This document shows positions 52,109-60,402 of a stretch of 64,000 nt of DNA, in pieces. The notes below the pieces were generated by a model, which was not told the origin of the DNA, searched no databases, and saw only the letters and a list, made by a program, of their open reading frames with translations. This DNA is from JACRLW01 sp050181465. Its GTDB lineage: Bacteria; Planctomycetota; UBA1135; UBA2386. Location: NCBI GenBank assembly GCA_050181465.1, contig JBFXDD010000003.1, forward strand, positions 124,001-188,000, written 5' to 3'. The first letter of the stretch is position 1; each line of letters begins with the position of its first letter. The position numbers and the translations under genes are program-made.

Positions 52109-52260
52109 AGCCCGGATGATTCGTGAACGTCGTCGCGGGTTCGCCGCAGGTCGATGTCCGGCAAGGAGCTGCGTCGGTCGGCGACCGGAGCGTAGCTGTA
52201 GCGACGCCGCCGGGCGCGACTTGCGGCCATCGCAGCAGACGTTCACGAGTAATCCGGGCT
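52109..52260 (+). repeat. Dispersed repeat, copy E with 28-bp internal deletion
   Basis: The copy begins AGCCCGGATGATTCGTGAAC and ends GACGTTCACGAGTAATCCGG followed by GCT, but is 152 bases long. Compared with copy B it lacks 28 bases between two GTAGC motifs, as expected from slippage between short direct repeats. Confidence 0.92.
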
Positions 52261-52385
52261 GGCCCCGACGATCCGTGAACGTCGTCGCTAGATCGACGCA
52301 GGTCGATACCACTCAAGGAGCTTCGTTCGGCGACGACCGAAACATGGTCGTAGCCAGGCTGCCGGAGAGGAGCCGACGTAGCGAC
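52261..52385 (+). repeat. Diverged left part of the dispersed repeat (copy F)
   Basis: Directly after copy E, the sequence follows the element's left two thirds (CGATCCGTGAACGTCGTCGC, then GGAGCCGACGTAGCGAC) with many changes, and the right end is missing. The next 230 bases, to the pip gene stop at 52618, show nothing identifiable. Confidence 0.75.
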
Positions 52386-52617
52386 TCGGATCGACCAGTG
52401 CGACAACCGGCCGCGCTGCCGCGAGTCCGGCGACTGGCTAGCGCGAACCGCTCGCAGCGAAGAACTCGAACTGCCGCTCGAAGAGCGCGGTCGATCAGCG
52501 TCGGCAGCATGGTGAGCTCGGCGCTCGATGTCCGAACTGGTCTACACGCGGGCCTCGCCGGTTGGGTGTTCACGCAGGACGAGGCCCTGGCCTGCGCAGA
52601 GGATCTGATGCGTCGGT

Positions 52618-53595
52618 TCAGCGTGAGCAGCGCAACAGGTCGGGGCGGCCCTTGGCGGCGACGCGATCCATCGCATCGACGAGCTGCCGCGCGATGCCCG
52701 GTTCGTGAGAGGAGTGACCGGCGTCGTCGACGATCACGTAACTCGCCTCGGGCCAGGCGCGGTGAAGGTCATCCGCGCCGACGAGCGGGCAGACGAGGTC
52801 GTAGCGGCCGTGCACGAGAAACGCAGGAATCGCACGCACGCGATCGATGTCGCGGAGCAGACGGTCGTCGGGTTCGAAGCGTTGATTGCGCAGGTAGTGA
52901 GCCTCGAGCCGCGCGAGGGCCCAACTCGTCGTGTCGTTGGTGAGCAGTTCGAGAAACTCGGGATTGGGCAGCAGCGTGCAGGCCGATCCCTCATAGGTCG
53001 CCCACGCGCGTGCGGCGGCGCGCGCCACCGTTTCGTCGGGGTCGTGGAAGAGTTTCCAATAGCCTTCGAGCAAGTCGCCGCGGAGCGGCGGCGGTAGATG
53101 TTCGGCGAAGGCACGCCACAGTTCGGGCGCGAGGTTGCGCAGACCGTAGAACCACCAGTCCACTTCCAGTTGGCGCAACAGCCAGATTCCGCGCAGACAC
53201 AGCGAAAGCACTCGATCGGGATGACGTTGGGCGTAGTAGAGACCGAGTGTGCTGCCCCAGGAGCCGCCGAACACGTGCCAACGCTCGATGCCGAGCTGGG
53301 TGCGGATGCGTTCGAAGTCGGCGACCAGATCGTCGATGGTGTTCTCCCCCAGTTCGCCGAGCGGACGGCTGCGCCCCGCACCGCGTTGATCGACGAGCAC
53401 GACACGAAACGCCTTCGGATCGAAGAACCGCCGATCCGTCGCCGAGCAGCCCGCCCCGGGACCGCCGTGCACGAACAGCACCGGCATCCCTTGCGGATCA
53501 CCACACTGTTCGAAGTAGATCGTGTGCAGCGCGGACACCGCGAGGTGCTCGCTCGCGAACGGCTCGATCGGCGGATAGAGGCAAGGCGGGGTCAT
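52618..53595 (-). CDS. pip: Prolyl aminopeptidase (alpha/beta hydrolase, S33)
   Basis: The 325-residue enzyme removes N-terminal proline from peptides. It has the oxyanion motif VHGGPGAGCS, the nucleophile elbow VFGGSWGSTL (Ser near residue 113), the acid in VHGRYDLVCP and the base in DDAGHSSHEPG. The lid region NLAPELWRAFAEHLPPPLRGDLLEGYWKLF is typical of the family. Length is normal. No signal peptide, so cytoplasmic. ATG 53595 is chosen because upstream sequence has no coding character. Confidence 0.93.
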   Translation of the reverse strand: MTPPCLYPPIEPFASEHLAVSALHTIYFEQCGDPQGMPVLFVHGGPGAGCSATDRRFFDPKAFRVVLVDQRGAGRSRPLGELGENTIDDLVADFERIRTQLGIERWHVFGGSWGSTLGLYYAQRHPDRVLSLCLRGIWLLRQLEVDWWFYGLRNLAPELWRAFAEHLPPPLRGDLLEGYWKLFHDPDETVARAAARAWATYEGSACTLLPNPEFLELLTNDTTSWALARLEAHYLRNQRFEPDDRLLRDIDRVRAIPAFLVHGRYDLVCPLVGADDLHRAWPEASYVIVDDAGHSSHEPGIARQLVDAMDRVAAKGRPDLLRCSR

Positions 53596-53900
53596 GCGGC
53601 GTGATTGGACAGGGCGGCGACAGCTTCGCGACCGAAGAGTCCCGATCAAGTCGACAGACCTCCGCGCCACGGGTCGGGGTCCGGAGCTGCGATTGGTTGC
53701 GATGTCAGGACTTCCGTGCCCGCGGCAACGCAGGTGTGAGATTGCGAGCGGCTTCGAGCACGGCCTGACCGGCTCGAGCTTGCCCGCTTCTCGACAGCGC
53801 GATCCAAGCCGCCGCCGCGAGCCGGACCCGGTGAACCGACGCATGGGATTGCTCCCGACGCTCTACTGTGGAGACTCCCTCGCCGCGCTCTACTACCCCC
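53596..53900. other. Divergent spacer, no gene seen
   Basis: These 305 bases between the divergent pip and SRPBCC-fusion genes probably hold both promoters. I found no repeat copy, RNA gene or convincing small frame. Confidence 0.45.
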
Positions 53901-54659
53901 ATGCCTGCACTTCACCGCACCGTCCTCGTCGCTGCGCCGACCAGGCTCGTGTTTCGATTCCTGAGCGAGTCGGAGTTCTTCTCACGCTGGTGGGGACCAG
54001 GTTCGGAGATCGATGCCAAGGTCGGGGGTGTGGTCCACATCGTTCACCCCGGCGGCAACGTCGCGGGCGGTACGGTCACCTCGATCGAGGCGCCGACACG
54101 CATCGAGTTCACCTATGGGTATGAACGCGAGACCGCGGGATTGGCGGTCGGCGACTCGAACGTCGTCATCACTCTGCGAGAGGTGACCGAGGGCACGGAA
54201 CTGACTCTGGAGCACCGCACCCCGGACGAAGCCAGCACTCGAGCCCACGTCGCCGGCTGGCGATACCAACTCGCCGTGCTCGCCGGCGCGGCCGCCGACT
54301 TCGCCCACCGCGAGGTGACCTCAGTCGCCGACGACTGGTTCGACGCCTGGAACACCAAGGACGCCGCACCCCGCACGAAGTTGCTCGCGCGATGCACCAG
54401 CGACCAGGTCCAGTTCCGCGACCGCTACTCCTGCGGCAGCGGCCGCGACGAGCTCGTCGAACACATCGGCCAGGCACAACAACACATGCCCGGACTCACC
54501 ATCGCCCGCGACGGCGACGTGCGCCACTGTCAGGGCACCGCGATGGTCGGCTGGACCGTGACCAGCCCCGACGGCGCGATCGTCGCGCGCGGCACCGACA
54601 TCTATCGCCTCGCCCCCGACGGCCGCATCGCCGATTCGGTCGGCCTGTGGTCGAGCTGA
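53901..54659 (+). CDS. SRPBCC (AHSA1-like) + SnoaL/NTF2-like fusion protein
   Basis: The 252-residue protein has an N-terminal START-like fold (residues 1-135: TVLVAAPTRLVFRFLSESEFFSRWWGPG, LTLEHRT, AGWRYQLAVLA), typical of the AHSA1 domain. A second domain (about 140-252) has WFDAWNTKDAAPRTKLLARCTSDQVQFRD and ends GRIADSVGLWS, like SnoaL/NTF2 proteins. Both folds bind hydrophobic ligands. The fusion's ligand and reaction are unknown. A separate serine-hydrolase lipoprotein gene follows 42 bases later. Confidence 0.8.
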   Translation: MPALHRTVLVAAPTRLVFRFLSESEFFSRWWGPGSEIDAKVGGVVHIVHPGGNVAGGTVTSIEAPTRIEFTYGYERETAGLAVGDSNVVITLREVTEGTELTLEHRTPDEASTRAHVAGWRYQLAVLAGAAADFAHREVTSVADDWFDAWNTKDAAPRTKLLARCTSDQVQFRDRYSCGSGRDELVEHIGQAQQHMPGLTIARDGDVRHCQGTAMVGWTVTSPDGAIVARGTDIYRLAPDGRIADSVGLWSS

Positions 54660-54701
54660 ATCGAGCGCTCGCGCCATCACCCGCGTCTACGTATCTGCGA
54701 C

Positions 54702-55910
54702 ATGCGAGCCCCCCATCACCTCGCGCCGCTCGGATCCGCAGTCCGCGTGTTGGCGATCGCAGCGCTCGTGCTGCAGTCCTGCGCCGCGCCGACGCCGACG
54801 TCGGCGACCGCCGACCCGATCCCCGACGCCGCACGCAGCGCCGTCGCCACGATGTTGCGCGAGGCGCGCACCCAGCACGGCTTCCCCGGCTGCGTCGTCG
54901 CGATCGCGCCCAAAGACGCGCCGATCACCGTGATCGCCGAGGGTCACGCGGAAGGCACTACCCTCGATGAACACAGCCGCTTCCTGTCGGGCAGCATCGG
55001 CAAGACCTACCTCGGCGCAATCGCCGCACAACTCGCCGCCGAGGGTCGCATCGAACTGGATCAGCCGATCGTCGATCGGATCGGGAATGCCGATTGGTTC
55101 GCGCGCCTGCCCAACCATGCGCAGATCACGCTACGTCACCTGTTGCGTCATCAGAGCGGACTCCGCGACCACGTCTGGGATCCAGACTTCCAACGCGAAC
55201 TGCTCGCAGCGCCGGACAAGGTGTGGGACGTCCGCGACCTCATCGGCTACCTCGCCGACACCGAAGCGCTGTTCGAACCGGGAAGCGGCTGGGCCTACTC
55301 GGACACGAACTACCTGATCGCCGGGCTCGTGATCGAGACGGTGACCGAACGCTCGTTCGCGACGCACTTCGCCGGACTGCTCCGCGATCGCTTCGAACTC
55401 CGCGACACCGCATTGAGCGACCGCCGCGAACTCCCGGGCCTGGTGAACGGTCTCGCGAGCGGACTCGCCTTCCACCGCGGGCCGGTGCTCGCCGACGGCC
55501 GCTACTTCGTCAACCCGCAGTTCGAGGATCGCGGCGGCGGGATGTATTCCACGCCCGCGGATCTCGCGCGCTTCGTCCGCGAACTACTCGCCGGCAGCGA
55601 GTACCCCGTGGCGGCGCGGAGCATCCTCCTCGAGACCGTCGCGACGAGGAGCCGCGTCTGCGAGCGCTACGGCCTCGGTGTCATGGTCGACTCGACGCCG
55701 CTGGGCCCGCGCATCGGCCACTCGGGTTTCATGCCCGGATTCCTCAGTCGCGTGAGCTGGTATCCGGAGCATGAACTCGCGATCGCGATCCAGTTCTGCA
55801 CCGACGACGCGCGCACGATCGGGGGCACGCTCGAGACGTGGACCGACCGAATCGTGAGCGAGATCGCGAAGGGCGCTACCCTTGGCGAAGACCCGAGCGC
55901 AGGACGCTGA
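54702..55910 (+). CDS. Serine hydrolase lipoprotein (class C beta-lactamase-like)
   Basis: This 402-residue protein has a lipoprotein signal (LAIAALVLQSCAAP). Its catalytic domain has SxxK in LSGSIGKTY (Ser and Lys near residue 100), the Tyr motif WAYSDTNYLIAGL (YSD variant of YxN), and the third motif GHSGFMPG (HSG for KTG). This fits DD-peptidase- or esterase-type members of the beta-lactamase family rather than a true antibiotic-hydrolysing enzyme. It is likely attached to a membrane and faces the periplasm. Confidence 0.85.
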   Translation: MRAPHHLAPLGSAVRVLAIAALVLQSCAAPTPTSATADPIPDAARSAVATMLREARTQHGFPGCVVAIAPKDAPITVIAEGHAEGTTLDEHSRFLSGSIGKTYLGAIAAQLAAEGRIELDQPIVDRIGNADWFARLPNHAQITLRHLLRHQSGLRDHVWDPDFQRELLAAPDKVWDVRDLIGYLADTEALFEPGSGWAYSDTNYLIAGLVIETVTERSFATHFAGLLRDRFELRDTALSDRRELPGLVNGLASGLAFHRGPVLADGRYFVNPQFEDRGGGMYSTPADLARFVRELLAGSEYPVAARSILLETVATRSRVCERYGLGVMVDSTPLGPRIGHSGFMPGFLSRVSWYPEHELAIAIQFCTDDARTIGGTLETWTDRIVSEIAKGATLGEDPSAGR

Positions 55911-55963
55911 GTCCTCGATCCCCGGGATCGTGCATTTCCTATCCACCCATCCTGACACCACCA

Positions 55964-56949
55964 ATGCATCTGAACCGAATCCTGTTCCGCACCGCCGCTC
56001 TCGCCGTCCTCGCGAGTCCGGCCTTTGCTCAGACCACCGCGACTTTCGAACTCTTCGGCGAGGGCTGCAACGGCGCCACGCTGTCGAACTGCCTGACGCT
56101 GAACGACCAGAACCCGACCCTTCAGGTGTCGTCGCTGCCGAGTGAGTACGCCTATCCGGTCGTCAACACGACCGGCGGCGACATTCAGATCGTCGGCTTC
56201 GAGATCTTCACCGTCACCAACACCGGCAACGTGGAGACCGTGAACACCGGGCTGCTCTGGGACGCGAGCGGCCCGCCGCCACCGTGCACACCCAGCCCGA
56301 CCCCACCAACGCCGCCAACGGCAAGATCACGGTGACCGGCACGCAGGGTTGGTACTCCACTTCGGTCTATCCGCCGATCGTCGTGCCCGCCGGTGTGGCG
56401 TTCTGGTTCCACGTCGATGCCTACTCCCTCGTCGCTCCGCCGCAGCACGTCACGACTGGCGGTGTCGCCGGCCCGGTCTCCAACTGGTACCGCCGCCCGA
56501 ACAACGGCATGGTGTGGACGCGCTCGGTTTCGGTCGCGCGCCAGATCTTCCGCATCCACTGCCTGCCGGCGAGCCCGCAGGTGCCGACCATCGACGCCGA
56601 TCAGCCGCCGCGGCTCGGCCAGAACATCAACTTCGCGATCGGCAGCGGCCAGTCGATCTTCCCCGGACTGTTCATCGTCGGTCTGGACGGCACGCAATGG
56701 GCCGGCTTCCCGACCCCGGTCGACCTCGGCCTGCTCGGCGCGCCGGGCTGCCGTTTCTACAGCAGCTCCGACGTGATCTCCCAGGTGACCTTCAACGGCA
56801 GTGGTGTCGCGACGGTCGGACTCACGGTGCCGAACCTGCCGACGCTCAGCGGCGTGGAACTCTTCGTCCAGGGCGGTGCGTTGAGCCCGGGCGCAAACTC
56901 GCTCAGCGTCATCTTCTCCGGCGCGGGCAAGGGCGTGATCGGCACGTGA
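55964..56949 (+). pseudogene. Secreted protein with frameshift near 56274-56280
   Basis: Two frames complete each other. The first (from ATG 55964) gives a signal peptide (RILFRTAALAVLASPAFAQ) and a beta-rich domain up to LLWDASGP at about 56274. The second continues from about 56279 with TVHTQPDPTNAANGKITVTG, then a C-terminal planctomycete-type module (FAIGSGQSIFPGLFIVGLDG to the end). One base is missing in the run GCGGCCCGCCGCCACCG. Joined, the product would be about 328 residues. This is a recent mutation, a sequence error, or less likely a programmed shift. Confidence 0.75.
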
Positions 56950-57137
56950 ACCGCGCGTGAACGGAGCAGCGCCGGAGCGTTCGGCGCCGCGAGACGTTTA
57001 CTGCTGCGGATCCCTTCGCGCCGAGGGGGCACTACCTCTCTGACCGTGCTCCCTCGCGCCTCGTGCGCCGCCTCCCGTGTTGGGAGCAGATGCGCTCGCT
57101 CGGCTCCCACCCACGAACACCGACCACAGACCCTCGG

Positions 57138-57767
57138 ATGCGCACCCAAGTCCTCGCCACAGTCCTCGCCGCTCTCGCGGCCGTATCCACCCCCAGAGCA
57201 CAGAAGATCGAGGGTGGCCCAGATCCCGATCGACGGGCTTCGACGCTGTTCCTCTCGACCGACAGCTCGGAGGTTCTCGCCGGAGTCTCGATCAGCTACG
57301 GCGCAGCGCTTTGGCAGGACAGCTACGACGCGATGCTGACGGCGCTGAAAGGAGGCAACTACACAAGACTGGGCAAAGGCTGGTGGACCAGTCTGGAGAC
57401 GTGTCGAGCCATCGAGATCGGCGGGACGAAGATCGAGGCCGGCAGCTACTACCTGGGCGCTTCCGTCGACGAGGATGGCGCCTTCACCCTGCTGATCTTC
57501 GACAGCGGACGAGCCATGAAGGCGGGCCTGCTCCCGGGTTCGACCGCACTCTACACCGGCGAAGCAAAGGCCGAGCTCGGCGCGCCGCTGACTCTCGCGA
57601 AGGAACCGCCGAAGGAGTCGGTCACCCGGCTGGAGATCGAGATCTCCGCGGATCCGAAGGAGCCCGCGAACGGCAGGCTCTCCTTGCGCTGGGGCAAGCA
57701 CGAGCTCTTTGCTCCCGTGAAGTTCCTTCTGCCCGAAGCCAGGAAAGCGACACCGCGCAAGCAGTAG
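57138..57767 (+). CDS. DUF2911-like exported protein
   Basis: The 209-residue protein has a signal peptide (VLATVLAALAAVSTPRAQ). Blocks similar to the DUF2911 family are ETCRAIEIGGTKIEAGSYYLG, AFTLLIFDS, and VTRLEIEIS followed by GRLSLRWGKHELFAPVKF. The family is common in Planctomycetota and Bacteroidetes and has no known function. ATG 57138 is chosen as it opens the signal peptide. Confidence 0.65.
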   Translation: MRTQVLATVLAALAAVSTPRAQKIEGGPDPDRRASTLFLSTDSSEVLAGVSISYGAALWQDSYDAMLTALKGGNYTRLGKGWWTSLETCRAIEIGGTKIEAGSYYLGASVDEDGAFTLLIFDSGRAMKAGLLPGSTALYTGEAKAELGAPLTLAKEPPKESVTRLEIEISADPKEPANGRLSLRWGKHELFAPVKFLLPEARKATPRKQ

Positions 57768-57868
57768 AACGAGCGATCCCGCCGCTGGGGCAAACAGGAC
57801 CAGGCGATCCGTGTGAAGCTCCGTTGCGATTCTGCCCGCATCGCTCCAATCGCTGTTGGCACGAAACC

Positions 57869-57903
57869 TGGCCCGGACGACACGTGAACGCCTGCTGCGA
57901 TGG
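57869..57903 (-). repeat. Solo end of the dispersed repeat (copy H)
   Basis: GGCCCGGACGACACGTGAAC followed by GCCTGCTGCGATGG matches the inverted right terminus and shares the GAACGCCTGCTGCGA variant with miniature copy G. No second end is visible. Confidence 0.65.
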
Positions 57904-57908
57904 CCGAG

Positions 57909-58913
57909 TCATCGCACGGGCTCTACCTTTTCGCGGAACTCGCCCATCAGCGGAGCGAAGTCCACACCGGTGCCGGCAAAGGTCTCGGTGAGGGAGCGGA
58001 AGATCGATGTGCCCCAGCGCCTCAGTTCCGAGAGGTGCTTCTTGGTCGTGTAGTTGGGCGCGGGGATCCGGTTCACCCAACGCTCCATCGCTCTGAGCGC
58101 CGGGCCTGCGAGACGATCTCGTTCCTCTGGGGACAACGTGGCGTCGCGGAGGAACGCCACCGCCGGCTCCACGTGCCCATCGGTCAGCTCGGCCGCCAAG
58201 CGTTCCACGAAGGTGGGATGCGAACGTAGCCGCGCAGTGGCGGCGGCGTGCACGACGGGACCTTGATGCCGAGTCGCCAACCAGAGGATCCGCTCGAAGT
58301 CGGTCTCCGGATCGAACTCGGAAAGTCGGGCGACGGTCTCGCGCGACGAAGAACCGAACTTGGCTATGCGCTGCGCGAAGCCCAGCGTCCCGACCACGCT
58401 CATTCGCACGATTCGCTTGCCGAAGAACGCGACCCCGGCGACGAAACCGACGGCAGCGAAGATGGCCCACGGCAACCGTAACCAGGGCCACGGAGCACCG
58501 GGCGCGAGTTGGCGGTTCAGGCTCGAGACCAAGAGGAGCATGGTCGAGAGCGGCACGAGCTGGATCGCCGGGAGGTAGAGCCCGCGCGGCGTGAAGCCGG
58601 GTCGGACGAAGAGGCCGAGAAAGACGAAGGAGACGAGAGCCAGTCCGAGCGCGGCGGCGATCGCGAATCCGTAGAGAACGCCACGACTCCGTTGGAGCCA
58701 ATCGAAGCCGCCGCCGGCGGTCATGCAGAGCAGGCCACCCATCAGCAAGAGCCACAGCGGCGACAGGACGACCAATGCAGGCTTGACCCACCGATCGTCA
58801 TTCACGTGCGTGTTCGCATAGCGCGACAGCAACCTCTGCAAGGGCAGGAGGTACACGACTGCGGCGAGGCCGACGCACACGTTGCCGAGAACTTGGAGAA
58901 ACACCGGGGTCAT
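57909..58913 (-). CDS. Polytopic membrane protein of unknown function
   Basis: This 334-residue protein has about five hydrophobic helices in its first half (GNVCVGLAAVVYLLPLQRLL, ALVVLSPLWLLLMGGLLCM, GFAIAAALGLALVSFVFLGLF, LVPLSTMLLLVSSL, AIFAAVGFVAGVAFFG). A soluble C-terminal half of helical, HEAT-like character follows (LWLATRHQGPVVHAAATARLRSHPTFVERLAAEL). No family recognised. It is convergent with the DUF2911-like gene, with a repeat end between. Confidence 0.65.
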   Translation of the reverse strand: MTPVFLQVLGNVCVGLAAVVYLLPLQRLLSRYANTHVNDDRWVKPALVVLSPLWLLLMGGLLCMTAGGGFDWLQRSRGVLYGFAIAAALGLALVSFVFLGLFVRPGFTPRGLYLPAIQLVPLSTMLLLVSSLNRQLAPGAPWPWLRLPWAIFAAVGFVAGVAFFGKRIVRMSVVGTLGFAQRIAKFGSSSRETVARLSEFDPETDFERILWLATRHQGPVVHAAATARLRSHPTFVERLAAELTDGHVEPAVAFLRDATLSPEERDRLAGPALRAMERWVNRIPAPNYTTKKHLSELRRWGTSIFRSLTETFAGTGVDFAPLMGEFREKVEPVR

Positions 58914-59116
58914 GATCGATGCGCGCCTCGCCACGGAGTGAGGGCGCGGTGATGAGATGGTCGGCGCGGGGAGGTTCGGCGCCGATCGGAACAAGGGCGA
59001 CGGCCGCCGGATCTCGAGCGAGCGCTTACCTTCTATCCTCCGCGAACACCGAACTGCCGTTCGTTTCGCTCGGCAGGGGTATGGCGAGTTGGAGCCGCGG
59101 CTGAACCGACCGCGAG

Positions 59117-59893
59117 TCAGACCGCTGCCGCGACCACCGCGAGGTTGTCGCGGCCGCCGTCGCCGAGTTCGCCGAGTGCCGCCTCGATCGCCGCTCGCAC
59201 GAAGTCGGCCGGGCGATGCGCGCAGTCGCGGGCGATGCGGTCGAGGTCGCTTGCGGTCAGCCCGCGATCACGCCCGAAGGCGTCGTCGATGCCGTCGGTG
59301 TAGAGCGCGATCAGGTCGCCCGGTGCCACGCGCAGGCTCGCTCGCGCCTCCGGGAAACCGAGCTCACCGGGCGCCACGAAGCGCTTGCCGCGCGAGAGCG
59401 GACTCTGCGGCGCGCGATCCTCGACCCGCAGGTGCAAGAGCGACGAATCGCCGTACGACACCGCTTCGACGCGCAGGTCACGCCGATCGAGCCAGGCAAC
59501 GAGGAGAGTCGTCTCCGACTCACCGACGTCCGCCGCCGGCAATCGCGCCAATCGGGCAAGGACCGCCTCGAACTCGACCGGGGACCGCGGCAACGATTCC
59601 TGCGCGATCGCTCCGATGAATCGCTCGCTCGCCTCGCGTCCGTAGTGGGCGTCGGCGACCGCGAGGAGAACGTGGTCGTCATCCCCCACGAGACAGCAGG
59701 CATCCTCGTTGGGATAGGCCCGATCCCCCTTGTGGCGGTAGAAAGCGTCGTCGGGAAGACCCCCGGGACAGATCGCCACGGCCGCGCGCGGCGTCGCGAG
59801 CACATCGACGGTCAGAAACAGCCGGTGATCGCGACCCAGCAGACACAAGCGCGTGGGCGACCCGGAGTTGGGTCCGGTCGACGACTCGCTCAA
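59117..59893 (-). CDS. PP2C-type protein phosphatase
   Basis: This 258-residue protein has the PPM metal-binding and structural motifs in order: NEDACCLVG, LLAVADAHYGREASERF (variant of the DGHGG motif), VSYGDSSLLHL, ALYTDGIDDAF, and GGRDNLAVVAA at the end. It should remove phosphate from Ser/Thr in proteins. In place of DGHGG, DAHYG is present, so activity could be altered, although the Asp residues remain. It overlaps the preceding lipoprotein gene by four bases. Confidence 0.85.
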   Translation of the reverse strand: MSESSTGPNSGSPTRLCLLGRDHRLFLTVDVLATPRAAVAICPGGLPDDAFYRHKGDRAYPNEDACCLVGDDDHVLLAVADAHYGREASERFIGAIAQESLPRSPVEFEAVLARLARLPAADVGESETTLLVAWLDRRDLRVEAVSYGDSSLLHLRVEDRAPQSPLSRGKRFVAPGELGFPEARASLRVAPGDLIALYTDGIDDAFGRDRGLTASDLDRIARDCAHRPADFVRAAIEAALGELGDGGRDNLAVVAAAV

Positions 59894-60165
59894 CGGTTGC
59901 CGGTATCAGCGTCAGGGGGCAGTTCGGCGCCGTAGGGATGGACGTCCCAGAACCACTGGAAGGGGAAGGTCACGATGTCCCAGGCGACCGCGACGGGGAA
60001 CGCCACCACCGTCCCGCCGGCACGCACATAGACCGACTTGTCCTGCGAGGGCTGCGAGAATGTGCTCTTCTCCGCCTTCGACCAACGCACGAGGTGAGAG
60101 GTCGCGCACGCGGGCAGGCATGCGGCGGCGAGAAGGACGAGCGGAAGCGCGAGCCGGGCTTTCAT
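59890..60165 (-). CDS. Small YceK/YidQ-like lipoprotein
   Basis: This 91-residue protein has a lipobox in VLLAAACLPACATSH (either Cys could be acylated) and the C-terminal pattern PVAVAWDIVTFPFQWFWDV, similar to the YceK/YidQ group. Function unknown. It overlaps the phosphatase gene by four bases. Confidence 0.75.
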   Translation of the reverse strand: MKARLALPLVLLAAACLPACATSHLVRWSKAEKSTFSQPSQDKSVYVRAGGTVVAFPVAVAWDIVTFPFQWFWDVHPYGAELPPDADTGNR

Positions 60166-60402
60166 GGATCGGGTGCTCGAAGTCTAGCGCGGCATGGTCG
60201 CAGCGCACCTTCGTTGAGACGACCCTCGGATCGAGATCTTCCCCGAGTATGCCCCCCGGCTTCGGACCGCTCCGAAGCCCGGACCGGAATGTCCGGCAGA
60301 CAGCCGAGTGTGCTCCGCACTCGACAATTGCGCCACTGTGGGCCGTGCGCCCGACCACTTCCCGCGTGGCCCAAAGCCACGCCACCCGCTATCCATCCAT
60401 GG

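Noticed and set aside
54702..55910. Calling the serine hydrolase an antibiotic-resistance beta-lactamase
   Set aside because: The SxxK, YSD and HSG set is more typical of peptidases and esterases of the family.
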